Shown here one piece after another: positions 8,804 to 17,152 of a DNA stretch of 64,000 nucleotides; the first letter of the stretch is position 1; each line of letters starts with the position of its first letter. The translations under genes and the position numbers were made by a program. Source of the stretch: JAXMHN01 sp964578605 (GTDB taxonomy: Bacteria; Verrucomicrobiota; Verrucomicrobiia; Limisphaerales; SIBE01). The stretch is taken from NCBI GenBank assembly GCA_964578605.1, contig CAZODO010000012.1, forward strand, positions 16,485-80,484, read 5' to 3'. The notes under the pieces are model-generated. The model had not been told where the DNA came from and did no database searches. It saw only the letters and a program-made list of their open reading frames with translations.

Positions 8804-9544
8804 ATGAACCGCCATGCTGCTCTCGTTGCGGTGCTCCTGGTTTTGGGAGTGGCCGGCGCTGCCGGGTGGTGGTTCTTCCAGCGTGTGGGGCCCGCCTGGC
8901 GTCCGGCCTTGGACTCTCGCGAAGTCGCTACCCGCGTGCTGGGCGAACACCTTGCCCGGGTGTTCCCTGGGGCAAAGGCGCTCGTCATAGGCAATCCGTT
9001 CACCTTGCGCTCAGGGCAAGACCCCGAGATCTACGCGTTCGAAAAGGCGGGAATACGCGGCCTGGAATTGGGTTTTGGGGGGCCCGGTGCGATTCGAGTG
9101 GTCTACCCGGAGCTGCACAAGGAGTTCCTCGAACGTCCGGCCTCGGTCTACGTCGATCCACGAACCACGACGCCACTGAGCTATCTTGTGGCGGACGGTG
9201 AATTTGACCGGTTAGCAAAAGCCAACCCCGGCTACGATCTGATCGTCAGCCTGATCGGCCTGCCGCTGGGCATTGGGGAGTCCGAAGTTTGGCTAACGAC
9301 TACGACCAAGCCGTTTTTTGGCCTTTTGCTTCCCGATTGGCGGATCATTGGCGGACCGGAAGCGGTCCAGCAAGCCGTCAAGTCGGGCAAGATCGCCGCG
9401 GCTGTGATCAACCGACGGGGTGCCAGCGCAGAAGCGGACGCCGACGCCGGAGCTGATTACCATGCCGAATTCGAACGCAGGTTCGTGCTTGTTACCAAGG
9501 AGAACATCGACAACCTGCTGCGAATTCATTTGCAGCTATGGTGA
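8804..9544 (+). CDS. Membrane-anchored periplasmic protein of unknown function
   Basis: The 246-residue product has one N-terminal hydrophobic segment (ALVAVLLVLGVAGAAGWWFF) that is either an uncleaved signal or a membrane anchor. The ATG at 8804 was chosen over 8771 because GGAAAGG lies 8 nt upstream of it. The soluble part includes YDLIVSLIGLPLGIGESEVW and WRIIGGPEAVQQAVKSGKIA. This is loosely like a lobe of periplasmic binding proteins, but I do not recognise the family. It follows the pseudopilin gene by 104 bp on the same strand, and its 3' end overlaps the convergent C39-like gene by 9 bp. Confidence 0.6.
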   Translation: MNRHAALVAVLLVLGVAGAAGWWFFQRVGPAWRPALDSREVATRVLGEHLARVFPGAKALVIGNPFTLRSGQDPEIYAFEKAGIRGLELGFGGPGAIRVVYPELHKEFLERPASVYVDPRTTTPLSYLVADGEFDRLAKANPGYDLIVSLIGLPLGIGESEVWLTTTTKPFFGLLLPDWRIIGGPEAVQQAVKSGKIAAAVINRRGASAEADADAGADYHAEFERRFVLVTKENIDNLLRIHLQLW

Positions 9545-10747
9545 AGGGGGCGGCACGAGAGTGACTCGGAAGAAGGCCGCCTCGTCAGGGCAACAATCCC
9601 GCAACGCCGCCGTCCTTCCGGTGCTGGGCTCCGTGACGGGTTCGAAGCTCGTGGGCGAAGCGGGGGTCGACTTCTCCACCACGTAATAATGCAACTCGGT
9701 GGTTTCGCGGTTGCTGACGTTCATGGTCACAGACCCGGGCCCTTCCCATTCGAGGATCAAGGCGCCACTCTGCCGAGATAACGACGTGATCCTGGGCCGA
9801 GGGTGAAACCCAATAACGCCCCGCAAAGGCAGCTCCGCCTGCCACGGACGCGCGTCCCAGACAGATAGCGTGTTTTCGCCGCTGCTGCCCCAGCTTGTCT
9901 TGTAGCGCACGTATTGTTCCCCGCTATCCGGGATGTAATACCCGTAGGCCAGCATGCCGTGAATGTTGGGATTCGCACGGGGCATTCCCGGAAGCGGACG
10001 GGCCAGCTGATCGTAATTCTGCAGGAAAAGGAGGACCGGGTATCCGGCGTCGATCTCGCTGCGCAGGGCATCGAAGGTGAACCCCTGGCCGGCGGCAACC
10101 GCAGGGTTGAAGTCCACCAACTGGGAGAACACATCGCTTTCGGTCCCTCGATACTTCGCCCACGCACGCAATCCGGAAGGAATATCCGGGATCGGCTCTC
10201 CGCTTGTCTTTTCGGGCGTGAAGTTCTCTCGTTTCAAACCGCTCTGCTCCCAGAACACGAACGAAAACCCGTCGATGTTCCCGTCACATTCCCCGTTCAG
10301 ATTGGCCCATCTGTTCTGGTTCAGCCCCGTGAAATCGCCAATGCAGTCAGGCGCATGCTCCGGCCGGCCCGCCGAAAGGCAGGGATCCGGGTCCGTGCTT
10401 TCGTAGACGACCCAATAATCATCCATGTGCCCTGGCTGATTCTGCGGCCGCCCATCCAGGCCAGCCCGGCTTGCCCACATCGAGCGAATTCCATTGTTCG
10501 CCGAGTCGGAAGACAGCGGAGCGACGCCCCCCGCTGTCGGGCCGGTGTACAAATTGGGGAATCCATGCCGGTCCCAATAGCCCATGAGGTTGCCGGTAGC
10601 GGTTCCAAAGCATCCGGCATCCCAGGCGTAGTCTGGGACTTCCGTGAGCATGACGTTCACCGCGGGCCAAGCGGAAAGGGTGGAAAGACCCAGCGCCACC
10701 GCGCCCAGCATTTTCCGGCCCTGACAAGGAACCCAGATCAAGTTCAT
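9536..10747 (-). CDS. Secreted papain-like/C39-type cysteine peptidase-like protein
   Basis: The 403-residue product starts with a signal sequence (GAVALGLSTLSAWPAV). The mature start DYAWDAGCFGTATGNLMGYW has a Cys-centred block followed by a helix, as at the active site of C39-like peptidases. A later HGMLAYGYYIPD block and a YKTSWG block supply the expected His and following polar residue. Peptidase activity is an inference from this arrangement. The C-terminal 80 residues look like a fibronectin-like strand module (ALILEWEG, YVVEKSTP, AAFFRV). ATG at 10747 was chosen; a TTG further upstream would only add residues before the signal. Its promoter region includes the 11-bp palindromic array at 10941-11027. 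Confidence 0.6.
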   Translation of the reverse strand: MNLIWVPCQGRKMLGAVALGLSTLSAWPAVNVMLTEVPDYAWDAGCFGTATGNLMGYWDRHGFPNLYTGPTAGGVAPLSSDSANNGIRSMWASRAGLDGRPQNQPGHMDDYWVVYESTDPDPCLSAGRPEHAPDCIGDFTGLNQNRWANLNGECDGNIDGFSFVFWEQSGLKRENFTPEKTSGEPIPDIPSGLRAWAKYRGTESDVFSQLVDFNPAVAAGQGFTFDALRSEIDAGYPVLLFLQNYDQLARPLPGMPRANPNIHGMLAYGYYIPDSGEQYVRYKTSWGSSGENTLSVWDARPWQAELPLRGVIGFHPRPRITSLSRQSGALILEWEGPGSVTMNVSNRETTELHYYVVEKSTPASPTSFEPVTEPSTGRTAALRDCCPDEAAFFRVTLVPPPSP

Positions 10748-10940
10748 TTGCACTGCACCGGATTCATAAGCCAATTTGAGCCGGGTTTCCAGTGCGAGTT
10801 ATCGCGGACGCGTTCGAGCATGCAGCACCCGTTCTTTTCTGTACGTCCTGGATTTGAGCGTGTTACCGCTGTCTTTGCCGCAGGGGCTGTTCGGCGGCAA
10901 TGCGCGCGCGTTTCAGGCCGTCGATCCCTTCGCGCCGGGG

Positions 10941-11027
10941 TTCACCCGTAGTTCACCCGTAGATGACCCGTAGATGACCCGTTCGCCAACGGGTGATCTA
11001 CGGGTGAACACCGGGTCAACTACGGGG
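10941..11027. repeat. Array A: phased 11-bp palindromic repeat, class I (TTCACCCGTAG)
   Basis: ACCCG begins at 10944, 10955, 10966 and 10977, and CGGGT/CGGGG begins at 10990, 11001, 11012 and 11023. Every step is exactly 11 bp and the two series are symmetric about 10985.5. The units are TTCACCCGTAG (twice), ATGACCCGTAG and ATGACCCGTTC on the left, with near reverse complements on the right. The array sits in the 454-bp gap between two divergent genes. The rest of the gap holds no gene that I can support, only a 7-bp GC hairpin at 11081-11102. Confidence 0.9.
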
Positions 11028-11201
11028 CATCCCCGGATGCAGGTGGCAGTGGGTCTGGTTCGTGTCCCGCAGACGGCCACAGGCCCCAGGAGGACGGGGC
11101 CTGCCGGATAACGTGAGTTGCCCCTAGCTCCCGCCGTGGATTCCGGATTCCTCCTTGAAGCTTTGCCGGAGGCCGGATTATACTCCCCGCAGCTATTTTT
11201 G

Positions 11202-12068
11202 ATGACGTCCTCCACCCAATCGAGCGACGCTCTGTCCGAGAATCAGAAGGCCGCGTTGATCAAGCTGCTTACCGACGAAGATATTGCTGTTTATCACACG
11301 ATCCGCAGCAAGATCCTTTCGTACGGACCGGGCGCGGCGGTGTGGTTGCGTCCCCACACCTTGAGCAGTGACGCGGTGCTGCGCCGGCGCGCGAATGAAC
11401 TCGTGCACTTCCTCAGCCGCCAGGACGCGGATAATCGCTTTCTGGCCTTCTGTTTGAGCCAGGGTGAGGAGATGGATATCGAAGAAGGGGCTTGGCTGCT
11501 ATCGCAGACGCAGTATCCGGATATCAACATCGCTGCTTACCAGGCCTTGTTCGATAGCTACGTGGCGGATCTGCGCGAGCGAATCGATCCGAAGGGGGCC
11601 CCGGAAACCATCCTTGCGGCCATCAACGAGTATTTGTTCGTGGACCTCGGCTTTTCCGGCAACGAGGCCAACTACTACGAACCGGACAACAGCTACATCA
11701 ACCGCGTGGTCGACCGCCGCACGGGAAACCCCATCAGCCTTTGCCTGGTGTACCTCTTTGTCGCCCGGCGCCTCCGACTCCCCATCGCCGGAATTGGCAT
11801 GCCAGGCCATTTCCTGATTCGCTTTCAGTCCGCGTCCGGGGACATCTACATCGACGCTTTCAATCGCGGGAAACTGCTGACGAAAGCGGACTGCATCAAG
11901 TACCTCCTCCATACCAGCCACGGGTTTCAGGAAAGCTACCTGGCAGCCGTGAGCCCGCGACGGGTGCTGTTGCGGGTATGTTCCAACCTGCACCAGATTT
12001 ACGTCGGTCTGGAGCTTCAAGACGAGACATCGCGGCTGCAACGGTACATTGTGGCGCTGGCGAAGTGA
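11202..12068 (+). CDS. SirB1-like transglutaminase-fold protein
   Basis: The product has 288 residues from the ATG at 11202; a longer frame would begin in the upstream regulatory region. It matches the SirB1/Transglut_core2 family: an N-terminal helical part, then NEYLFVDLGFSGNEANYYEP, the conserved NPISLCLVYLFVARRLRLP segment, and GMPGHFLIRF followed by YIDAFNRGKLL. Cys and His lie in these two last blocks. The biochemical role of the family is not settled. The soluble fold and absence of a signal peptide point to the cytoplasm. The next gene is convergent. Confidence 0.85.
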   Translation: MTSSTQSSDALSENQKAALIKLLTDEDIAVYHTIRSKILSYGPGAAVWLRPHTLSSDAVLRRRANELVHFLSRQDADNRFLAFCLSQGEEMDIEEGAWLLSQTQYPDINIAAYQALFDSYVADLRERIDPKGAPETILAAINEYLFVDLGFSGNEANYYEPDNSYINRVVDRRTGNPISLCLVYLFVARRLRLPIAGIGMPGHFLIRFQSASGDIYIDAFNRGKLLTKADCIKYLLHTSHGFQESYLAAVSPRRVLLRVCSNLHQIYVGLELQDETSRLQRYIVALAK

Positions 12069-12120
12069 CGCCGGGAGAGCCAAAAAGGGGCAGGGCGCGC
12101 TTGAGAACCGCTTGACCTCT

Positions 12121-13422
12121 CTAAGGCTGCGGTGCCTTGGTCAGCACGAAAGCGTCCCGCTCCGTTCCGGTGGCATCCAGGAAGACGGCCCTCAATCGCG
12201 CGCCAGCGATATCCAGGTAGAGCGATCCGGCGGCGTTGATCGCAACAGCCATGGCAGGGTGATTCAAGCCGTGCAAATCCTCAGGATGCGTTGCATGGCC
12301 CGCGCTTCCTGCGTTGATATACACCGTGCCCCGGGAACGGGCTGTGCGCTCGCCGTTGCCCGCGATCATAAAAGGCTGGAACGAGGTAGATTTCCCGAAG
12401 TGGCCACGGAGCGGGTGGGAACGTTCATAAAGGTGACTGTGGCCGCAGAGGACGAGGTCAACCCCGGCGGCTTCGAGAATTGGAACCACCTTCTCCCGCA
12501 TATCCGTCATGCGCCGGTCACGGCCTGCCTCGGCATCGGAGTCGTGCGATCCTTTGCTGTAGGGCGGGTGATGCCAGTAGGCAATCGTCCAGGGCAGGCG
12601 GTTGGCCGCAAGGTCCTGCCTCAGCCACGGCACCATCCGGCCTTGCTCCGAGAGATCCGTGTCCTGCGAGTCCAAGCAGATGAAATGGGCATTTCCGTAA
12701 TCAAAGGCATACCAAGCCTCCGAACCCGACGGAATGCCGCCCGCTTCGCCCAGGCGTGGCAAGGTGAACAGGTCGTAGTACACCCCGCTTTCGGTCTTCG
12801 AACTCGCGTTACGCGCGTCGTGATTGCCAAAGGCGGGCCACAGCACGGCACGCTTGAACTGCCGGCGGTAAACGTCGAAAAACCGCACGTCGAACTGGCT
12901 TTCCGAGGCGTCGCTGTAAGCGTTGTCTCCCAAGGTCAGAATCGCGTCCGCAGGAATACCAACCGACGCGCGTTCGTAAGCATCGCGGACGGCTCTTTGC
13001 TCGGGAAAACCCGTTCCAGGATCTCCCAAAACCCAAACGCGAATCGGCTTGGTCGATCCCGCGACCGGCGCCGTCCTGAAAAAACTCTCCGGCCCGCCTT
13101 GCAGCGCGCCGGTGCGCGTTCCGACCGAGTAATAATAGACGGTGTCCGGGGTCAAGCCGGACAGCGGCACCACGTGCTCCCGGAACCGGCCAGGACCGGT
13201 TGCGATCTGATCGAGCCTGTCCGGCGCGGTTCCATACCGGACGACGCTCGTCGTGGGCACGGCCGTGCGCCACCGGACGATCACGGAGGTGGGAGTCCCC
13301 ACTTGCAGGTAGGCACCCCGCGTGACCCTCGGAAGCGGCGCGGGCTTTTGTGCGACGACTTCCGCGCCCGCGAGGAGGAAAAAGAGCAGGACTGCGCTGC
13401 AGGTCGCGTTCAAGACGCTCAT
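12121..13422 (-). CDS. Secreted purple acid phosphatase-like metallophosphoesterase
   Basis: The 433-residue product starts with a signal peptide (SAVLLFFLLAGAEVVAQ). A fibronectin-III-like N-terminal domain (about 30-118) is typical of plant-type purple acid phosphatases. The metal ligand motifs follow in order: GDPGTG (Asp134), GDNAYSD (165-171), GNHD (199-202), HHPPYS (His284) and GHSHLYERS (327-335). All five metallophosphoesterase motifs are present, so it should be a working dinuclear-metal phosphatase in the periplasm or outside the cell. It starts 19 bp after the aldo/keto reductase gene ends and may share its transcript. The ATG at 13422 was chosen because it opens the signal peptide. 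Confidence 0.9.
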   Translation of the reverse strand: MSVLNATCSAVLLFFLLAGAEVVAQKPAPLPRVTRGAYLQVGTPTSVIVRWRTAVPTTSVVRYGTAPDRLDQIATGPGRFREHVVPLSGLTPDTVYYYSVGTRTGALQGGPESFFRTAPVAGSTKPIRVWVLGDPGTGFPEQRAVRDAYERASVGIPADAILTLGDNAYSDASESQFDVRFFDVYRRQFKRAVLWPAFGNHDARNASSKTESGVYYDLFTLPRLGEAGGIPSGSEAWYAFDYGNAHFICLDSQDTDLSEQGRMVPWLRQDLAANRLPWTIAYWHHPPYSKGSHDSDAEAGRDRRMTDMREKVVPILEAAGVDLVLCGHSHLYERSHPLRGHFGKSTSFQPFMIAGNGERTARSRGTVYINAGSAGHATHPEDLHGLNHPAMAVAINAAGSLYLDIAGARLRAVFLDATGTERDAFVLTKAPQP

Positions 13423-13441
13423 CCCACGCAACCAAGGATGC

Positions 13442-14410
13442 TCAGGCGTTGCCAGATCCTGAGTGACGGAAGATCGGCGTGGCGGCCAACGCCTGACGGC
13501 GGATCGCATCGGCTTCTTCCGGGCTCAAGGGCGTGAACCTTGGCGCCAATCTTAGAGCAAGCTCCAGGCACTTGAAATCTGCCGGGTGAACCGCCGCGGT
13601 CACCGGGTGTGACAGAGTGAAACGCAGCCCGGCCAACGCTTCCTCGGGATCGGTCATCGGCTCGTACCAGCAATTCCGAGCGAACCGGTCGGCATCCTTG
13701 GGCCACGGCCGTTTGGCCATCGCTTTCAAGGCGAGAATCCCCATCTTCTTCTCCTGCGCCTTGGCGAGAACTTGCGGACCGAAATTGCCCGCATGCCAAG
13801 TCGCGTAATTCACCGGGAAGAGGATGGTGTCGAAGCGGTGCTGCTCCATCAATGCGAGGGCGGCATCGACCGAATGCGCCGAAAACCCAATGAACCGCAC
13901 CTTGCCGGCTTTCCTGGCCGCTTCAAAGGCCTCCAAGGCACCGCCTGGGGCAAAAATCGCCTCCACGTCTTCCTTGGTCGTGACGGCGTGAAGCTGGTAA
14001 AGGTCGAAGTGATCCGTGCGCATCTGCTTCAAGGACGCTTCCAATTCCTTGGTAGCGCCTTCGCTGCCCCGCTGAGTGGTCTTGCAGGCGAGGAAAACGT
14101 CTTTCCGGAATGGTTCGAGCGCGGGGCCGAGGCGCTCTTCGGCATTGCCGTAGGACGGCGCGATATCAAAATAATTAACGTCGGCATCGATGGCCATGCG
14201 CACCCATTCGGAAGCTTGGGCAGGTGTCGATTGGTTCAGCACAAAGCCGCCAAAACCGATGATCGATAGCTTCTCGCCGGTTTGGCCAAGAGCGCGTCGC
14301 TCCAGCCTCCCGGGCTTGATCTCGCGTTCGATGCCTGCGAGCGAAGCGGGAAAGCAGGTCAGCATGCTTGCGGCCATGGCGGTGCCTTTGAGGAATTCAC
14401 GTCGTCTCAT
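13442..14410 (-). CDS. Tat-exported aldo/keto reductase
   Basis: The product is a 322-residue NAD(P)H-dependent aldo/keto reductase. The catalytic tetrad is visible as Asp82 and Tyr87 (FDIAPSYGNAEERLG), Lys110 (FLACKTTQRG) and His141 (YQLHAV). It begins MRRREFLKGTAMAASML, a good twin-arginine signal, so the protein is probably exported folded with its cofactor. The fold continues to a normal length, with ALKAMAKRPW in the cofactor region. The substrate is unknown; related Tat-borne reductases in this phylum are often near sugar-modifying genes. It is the first gene of a two-gene unit with the phosphatase. Confidence 0.88.
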   Translation of the reverse strand: MRRREFLKGTAMAASMLTCFPASLAGIEREIKPGRLERRALGQTGEKLSIIGFGGFVLNQSTPAQASEWVRMAIDADVNYFDIAPSYGNAEERLGPALEPFRKDVFLACKTTQRGSEGATKELEASLKQMRTDHFDLYQLHAVTTKEDVEAIFAPGGALEAFEAARKAGKVRFIGFSAHSVDAALALMEQHRFDTILFPVNYATWHAGNFGPQVLAKAQEKKMGILALKAMAKRPWPKDADRFARNCWYEPMTDPEEALAGLRFTLSHPVTAAVHPADFKCLELALRLAPRFTPLSPEEADAIRRQALAATPIFRHSGSGNA

Positions 14411-14522
14411 AATCGGAGTATCACGGGTTGCCTGAGGTCCAGTTCAGCCTTCACAACCCGCGCAATTTAGCCCGGCGGGCGGCGGCTGGCCAGTCCTTCC
14501 GGATCCGCGTTGGCCCTGGGGC

Positions 14523-16070
14523 TCATCGCGGATTCGGAATCGGCGGTCGAGCCGCCCCGGAATGGCGTCGTCCGTAAAGGAAGTAGATCACCAGTCCAAC
14601 CCCCAGCCACAAAAGGAACCGCGCCCAAGTCACCCCCGGAAGTTCAATCATCAACCAGAGGCAGGACACGATTGCACCCAGCGGCACCCACGGGTAAAGG
14701 GGCGTGCGAAAAGGCCGCGGCCGGTTCGGGTCCGTCCGCCGCAGAACGATAATGCCCGCCGCCACCAGGACAAAGGCGAAGAGGGTCCCGATATTGCACA
14801 GCTCAACGACCTCGTTGATATTCGACACCGCGGCGAACCCGGCCACCGCCACCCCCGTCAGGATAGTGGTCACGTGCGGCGTGCGGAACCGGGGATGCAC
14901 CGCCGCCGCCCACCCGGGCAACAGACCGTCCCGCGCCATCGAAAAGAAGATGCGAGGCTGGCCAAGCTGGAACACAAGCAGCACGGACGTGGTGGCGAAG
15001 ACCGCGCCGAAGGAGATGAACCCGGCCATCCAGTTGAGCCCTCGTTCGGAGAACGCTTTGGCCAAGGGATCCGCCACATTCTGGAATTGGCTCCACTTCA
15101 CCATCCCCGTCAGCACGATGGCTACAGCCACGTAAATCACCGTGCAGACGATCAGGCTGGCGATAATCGCGATGGGCAGGTTGCGTTGCGGCTGGATCGT
15201 TTCTTCAGCGGCGGTGGAAATCGCGTCAAACCCGATGTAAGCGAAGAAAATGATGGCTGCGGCGCTTGAAATGCCGGCAAAGCCGTTTGGCGCAAACGGA
15301 TGCCAATTCTCCGGCCGGGCGTAGAAGGCGCCCACGCCGATAAACAAGGCGATGACCACCAGCTTGAGAATGACCATGGTGGTGTTGAATCGAGAACTCT
15401 CGCGTATCCCGACCACCAGCAGCCAGGTGATGAACGCGACGATCAAGACCGCAGGCAGGTCGAACACAATGGGCATTCCGGCGAGCCTGGGCGCATCCGC
15501 GAACGCTTGGGCGTCGGCCAAAACCGCCGACTCCAACCCTCCAGTCCCTGCGCCGCCCGCCTGGGCCTCCGCCACCACCCGCGAAGCCTGCAGCGCCGTC
15601 CGGAAATCCACCCCCAGCCAGAGAGGCCACGCATAGCCGAGCCCCTGGAGAAGACTCCGGAAATAATCCGACCATGAAATGGCTACGGCCACATTGCCAA
15701 CGGCGTACTCGAGGATCAGGTCCCATCCAATGATCCAGGCGATCAATTCGCCCAGCGTGGCATAGGCATACGTGTAGGCCGAGCCCGCCACCGGGACCAT
15801 GGAGGCAAATTCGGCATAACAGAGCGCCGCAAATCCGCACGCAATAGCCACCAGGACGAACGAAATCGCCAGCGCCGGCCCCGCCCCAAGGTGTTGCGCT
15901 CCGCCGGCGGCCGCGGTGCCGATCGTCGAGAAAATGCCGGCCCCGACGATCGCCCCGATCCCCAGGAAGGTCAGTTGCAGCGGGCCCAAACTGCGACGCA
16001 GTTGATGTTCGGGACGTTCCGTGCCGAGCAAGAGCTGGTCGAGAGACTTGGTGCGGAACAATCGGCGCAT
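14523..16070 (-). CDS. APC-family amino acid permease
   Basis: The 515-residue polytopic protein opens with a short cytoplasmic N-terminus (RTKSLDQLLLGTERPEHQL) typical of the cationic amino acid transporter branch. The TM1 signature LTFLGIGAIVGAGIFSTIG follows. At least twelve hydrophobic segments are visible, including FFAYIGFDAISTAAEE, a conserved block of TM6. It probably imports or exchanges amino acids at the inner membrane; the substrate cannot be read from sequence. It stands alone. The 276 bp upstream to the LysE-family gene contain nothing that I can name. Confidence 0.9.
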   Translation of the reverse strand: MRRLFRTKSLDQLLLGTERPEHQLRRSLGPLQLTFLGIGAIVGAGIFSTIGTAAAGGAQHLGAGPALAISFVLVAIACGFAALCYAEFASMVPVAGSAYTYAYATLGELIAWIIGWDLILEYAVGNVAVAISWSDYFRSLLQGLGYAWPLWLGVDFRTALQASRVVAEAQAGGAGTGGLESAVLADAQAFADAPRLAGMPIVFDLPAVLIVAFITWLLVVGIRESSRFNTTMVILKLVVIALFIGVGAFYARPENWHPFAPNGFAGISSAAAIIFFAYIGFDAISTAAEETIQPQRNLPIAIIASLIVCTVIYVAVAIVLTGMVKWSQFQNVADPLAKAFSERGLNWMAGFISFGAVFATTSVLLVFQLGQPRIFFSMARDGLLPGWAAAVHPRFRTPHVTTILTGVAVAGFAAVSNINEVVELCNIGTLFAFVLVAAGIIVLRRTDPNRPRPFRTPLYPWVPLGAIVSCLWLMIELPGVTWARFLLWLGVGLVIYFLYGRRHSGAARPPIPNPR

Positions 16071-16346
16071 GCTTTGGGTTCAGGATCGTTTGCCGGAAAC
16101 GGCACGATTGTGGCCTCGAGAGGGCAAGTATCGCACGCGCGGATGTTGTCGGGATACCGGGTGAAAATGCAAGGTCGCAATAGGGATGCAAGGAGTCTCG
16201 GGCCGAGGTCGATCGGGCTTGGGGCCCTCGCTGTCGCTCAACGCACGAAGGCTGACACCCTCAGGGCCCAGTTCCGACGCTTTTGAGTTAAATCGAAAGA
16301 TTTCTAATCATCGAGCCACCTCCGGCCCCTTCCAGCCACACCCGGC

Positions 16347-16979
16347 TCAAGCGACTGGTCCGCGACCCGAAGCCAAGTGCCTGAGCCCGTCGCCAAGGAG
16401 CAGCAAGCCGAAAAGCGCAAGCATCGCCGCCAGCACGCGCATAGTCACCCGGTATCCGCTGCCGGACAGGACATTGCGGTAACGGCCCGCCAATAGCGCC
16501 ACGGCCAATTTCGAGCCGACGAGCATCGCGTAGAAGGCGGCCAGGAATATTCCCAGGGTTTGCCAGCCTTCCTGCAACGTCTTGGCCAGCATCGCCGCGC
16601 CGGCCGTCAGCCAGAAGACCCACGGGTGGGGATTCAGCAGGTTGGTGGTGATGCCTTTCAGCCAGGAGCGAGGACGCTCTGCAGGCGCTCCCGGTTCCCG
16701 GTGGGTGGCCTTGAGACTTTCCCAGGCCAGGTAGAGGATGAAGACTCCGCCAAGGACGGACATGGCTCCGAGCATCGGTTGGAACTGCGCCAATCTAGCC
16801 GCCAGCACAAGCACGAGGAGAATGATCGGCGCGTCGGTCACCAGGGGCGTGAGGGCGACTTTGCATCCTTCGCGCGGACCATGGCGAAGCGTCTGGGCCA
16901 GGACCAGTGCCAGCATCGGCCCGGGGGACAGACCCGCCGAGGCTCCGAGCAGCAGACCGGTAATCATTGCCGCGAGCAT
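16347..16979 (-). CDS. LysE/RhtB-family amino acid exporter
   Basis: The 210-residue membrane protein has the family N-terminus GLLLGASAGLSPGPMLALVL and the conserved NLLNPHPWVFWLTAGAAML block near residue 120. About six hydrophobic segments are present. LysE/RhtB proteins export amino acids such as lysine, threonine or homoserine; the substrate here is unknown. A second ATG at 16967 would remove four residues. The gene is downstream of carB on the same strand, separated by 173 bp that hold a REP-like element, so co-transcription is uncertain. Confidence 0.88.
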   Translation of the reverse strand: MLAAMITGLLLGASAGLSPGPMLALVLAQTLRHGPREGCKVALTPLVTDAPIILLVLVLAARLAQFQPMLGAMSVLGGVFILYLAWESLKATHREPGAPAERPRSWLKGITTNLLNPHPWVFWLTAGAAMLAKTLQEGWQTLGIFLAAFYAMLVGSKLAVALLAGRYRNVLSGSGYRVTMRVLAAMLALFGLLLLGDGLRHLASGRGPVA

Positions 16980-17043
16980 GGCGCCCTAAGCCTGACTTTG
17001 CGCACCCGGAGCCAGCCAGGTTTCAGCAATTCCCATTTTGTTA

Positions 17044-17125
17044 GGAGCGCCAGCTTGCAGCCGGCTTTAGGCAACGCGCGCTCGTGAGGCGGTGAAGGAC
17101 GAAGGGGGCTGCAAGCCGGCGCTCC
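17044..17125. repeat. REP-like palindromic intergenic element (copy 2)
   Basis: GGAGCGCCAGCTTGCAGCCGG (from 17044) and GGCTGCAAGCCGGCGCTCC (17107-17125) are near-perfect inverted repeats of about 20 bp around a 40-bp loop. The loop words GCTCGT, GGCGGTGAA and GACGAAG also occur, in the opposite orientation, in the copy at 7877-7949. The element lies just past the 3' end of carB, where a hairpin of this size could protect or terminate the transcript. Confidence 0.8.
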
Positions 17126-17152
17126 GACGAATAGGATTTCACCGGGAGAAGA

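Noticed and set aside
10941..11027. CRISPR array as explanation of the 11-bp repeats
   Set aside because: There are no spacers, the unit is only 11 bp, the orientation inverts at the centre, and no cas gene is present in the window.
11081..11102. GC hairpin AGGCCCC/GGGGCCT as a terminator
   Set aside because: No T tract follows, and it lies in the promoter region of the SirB1-like gene, not after a gene on the right strand.
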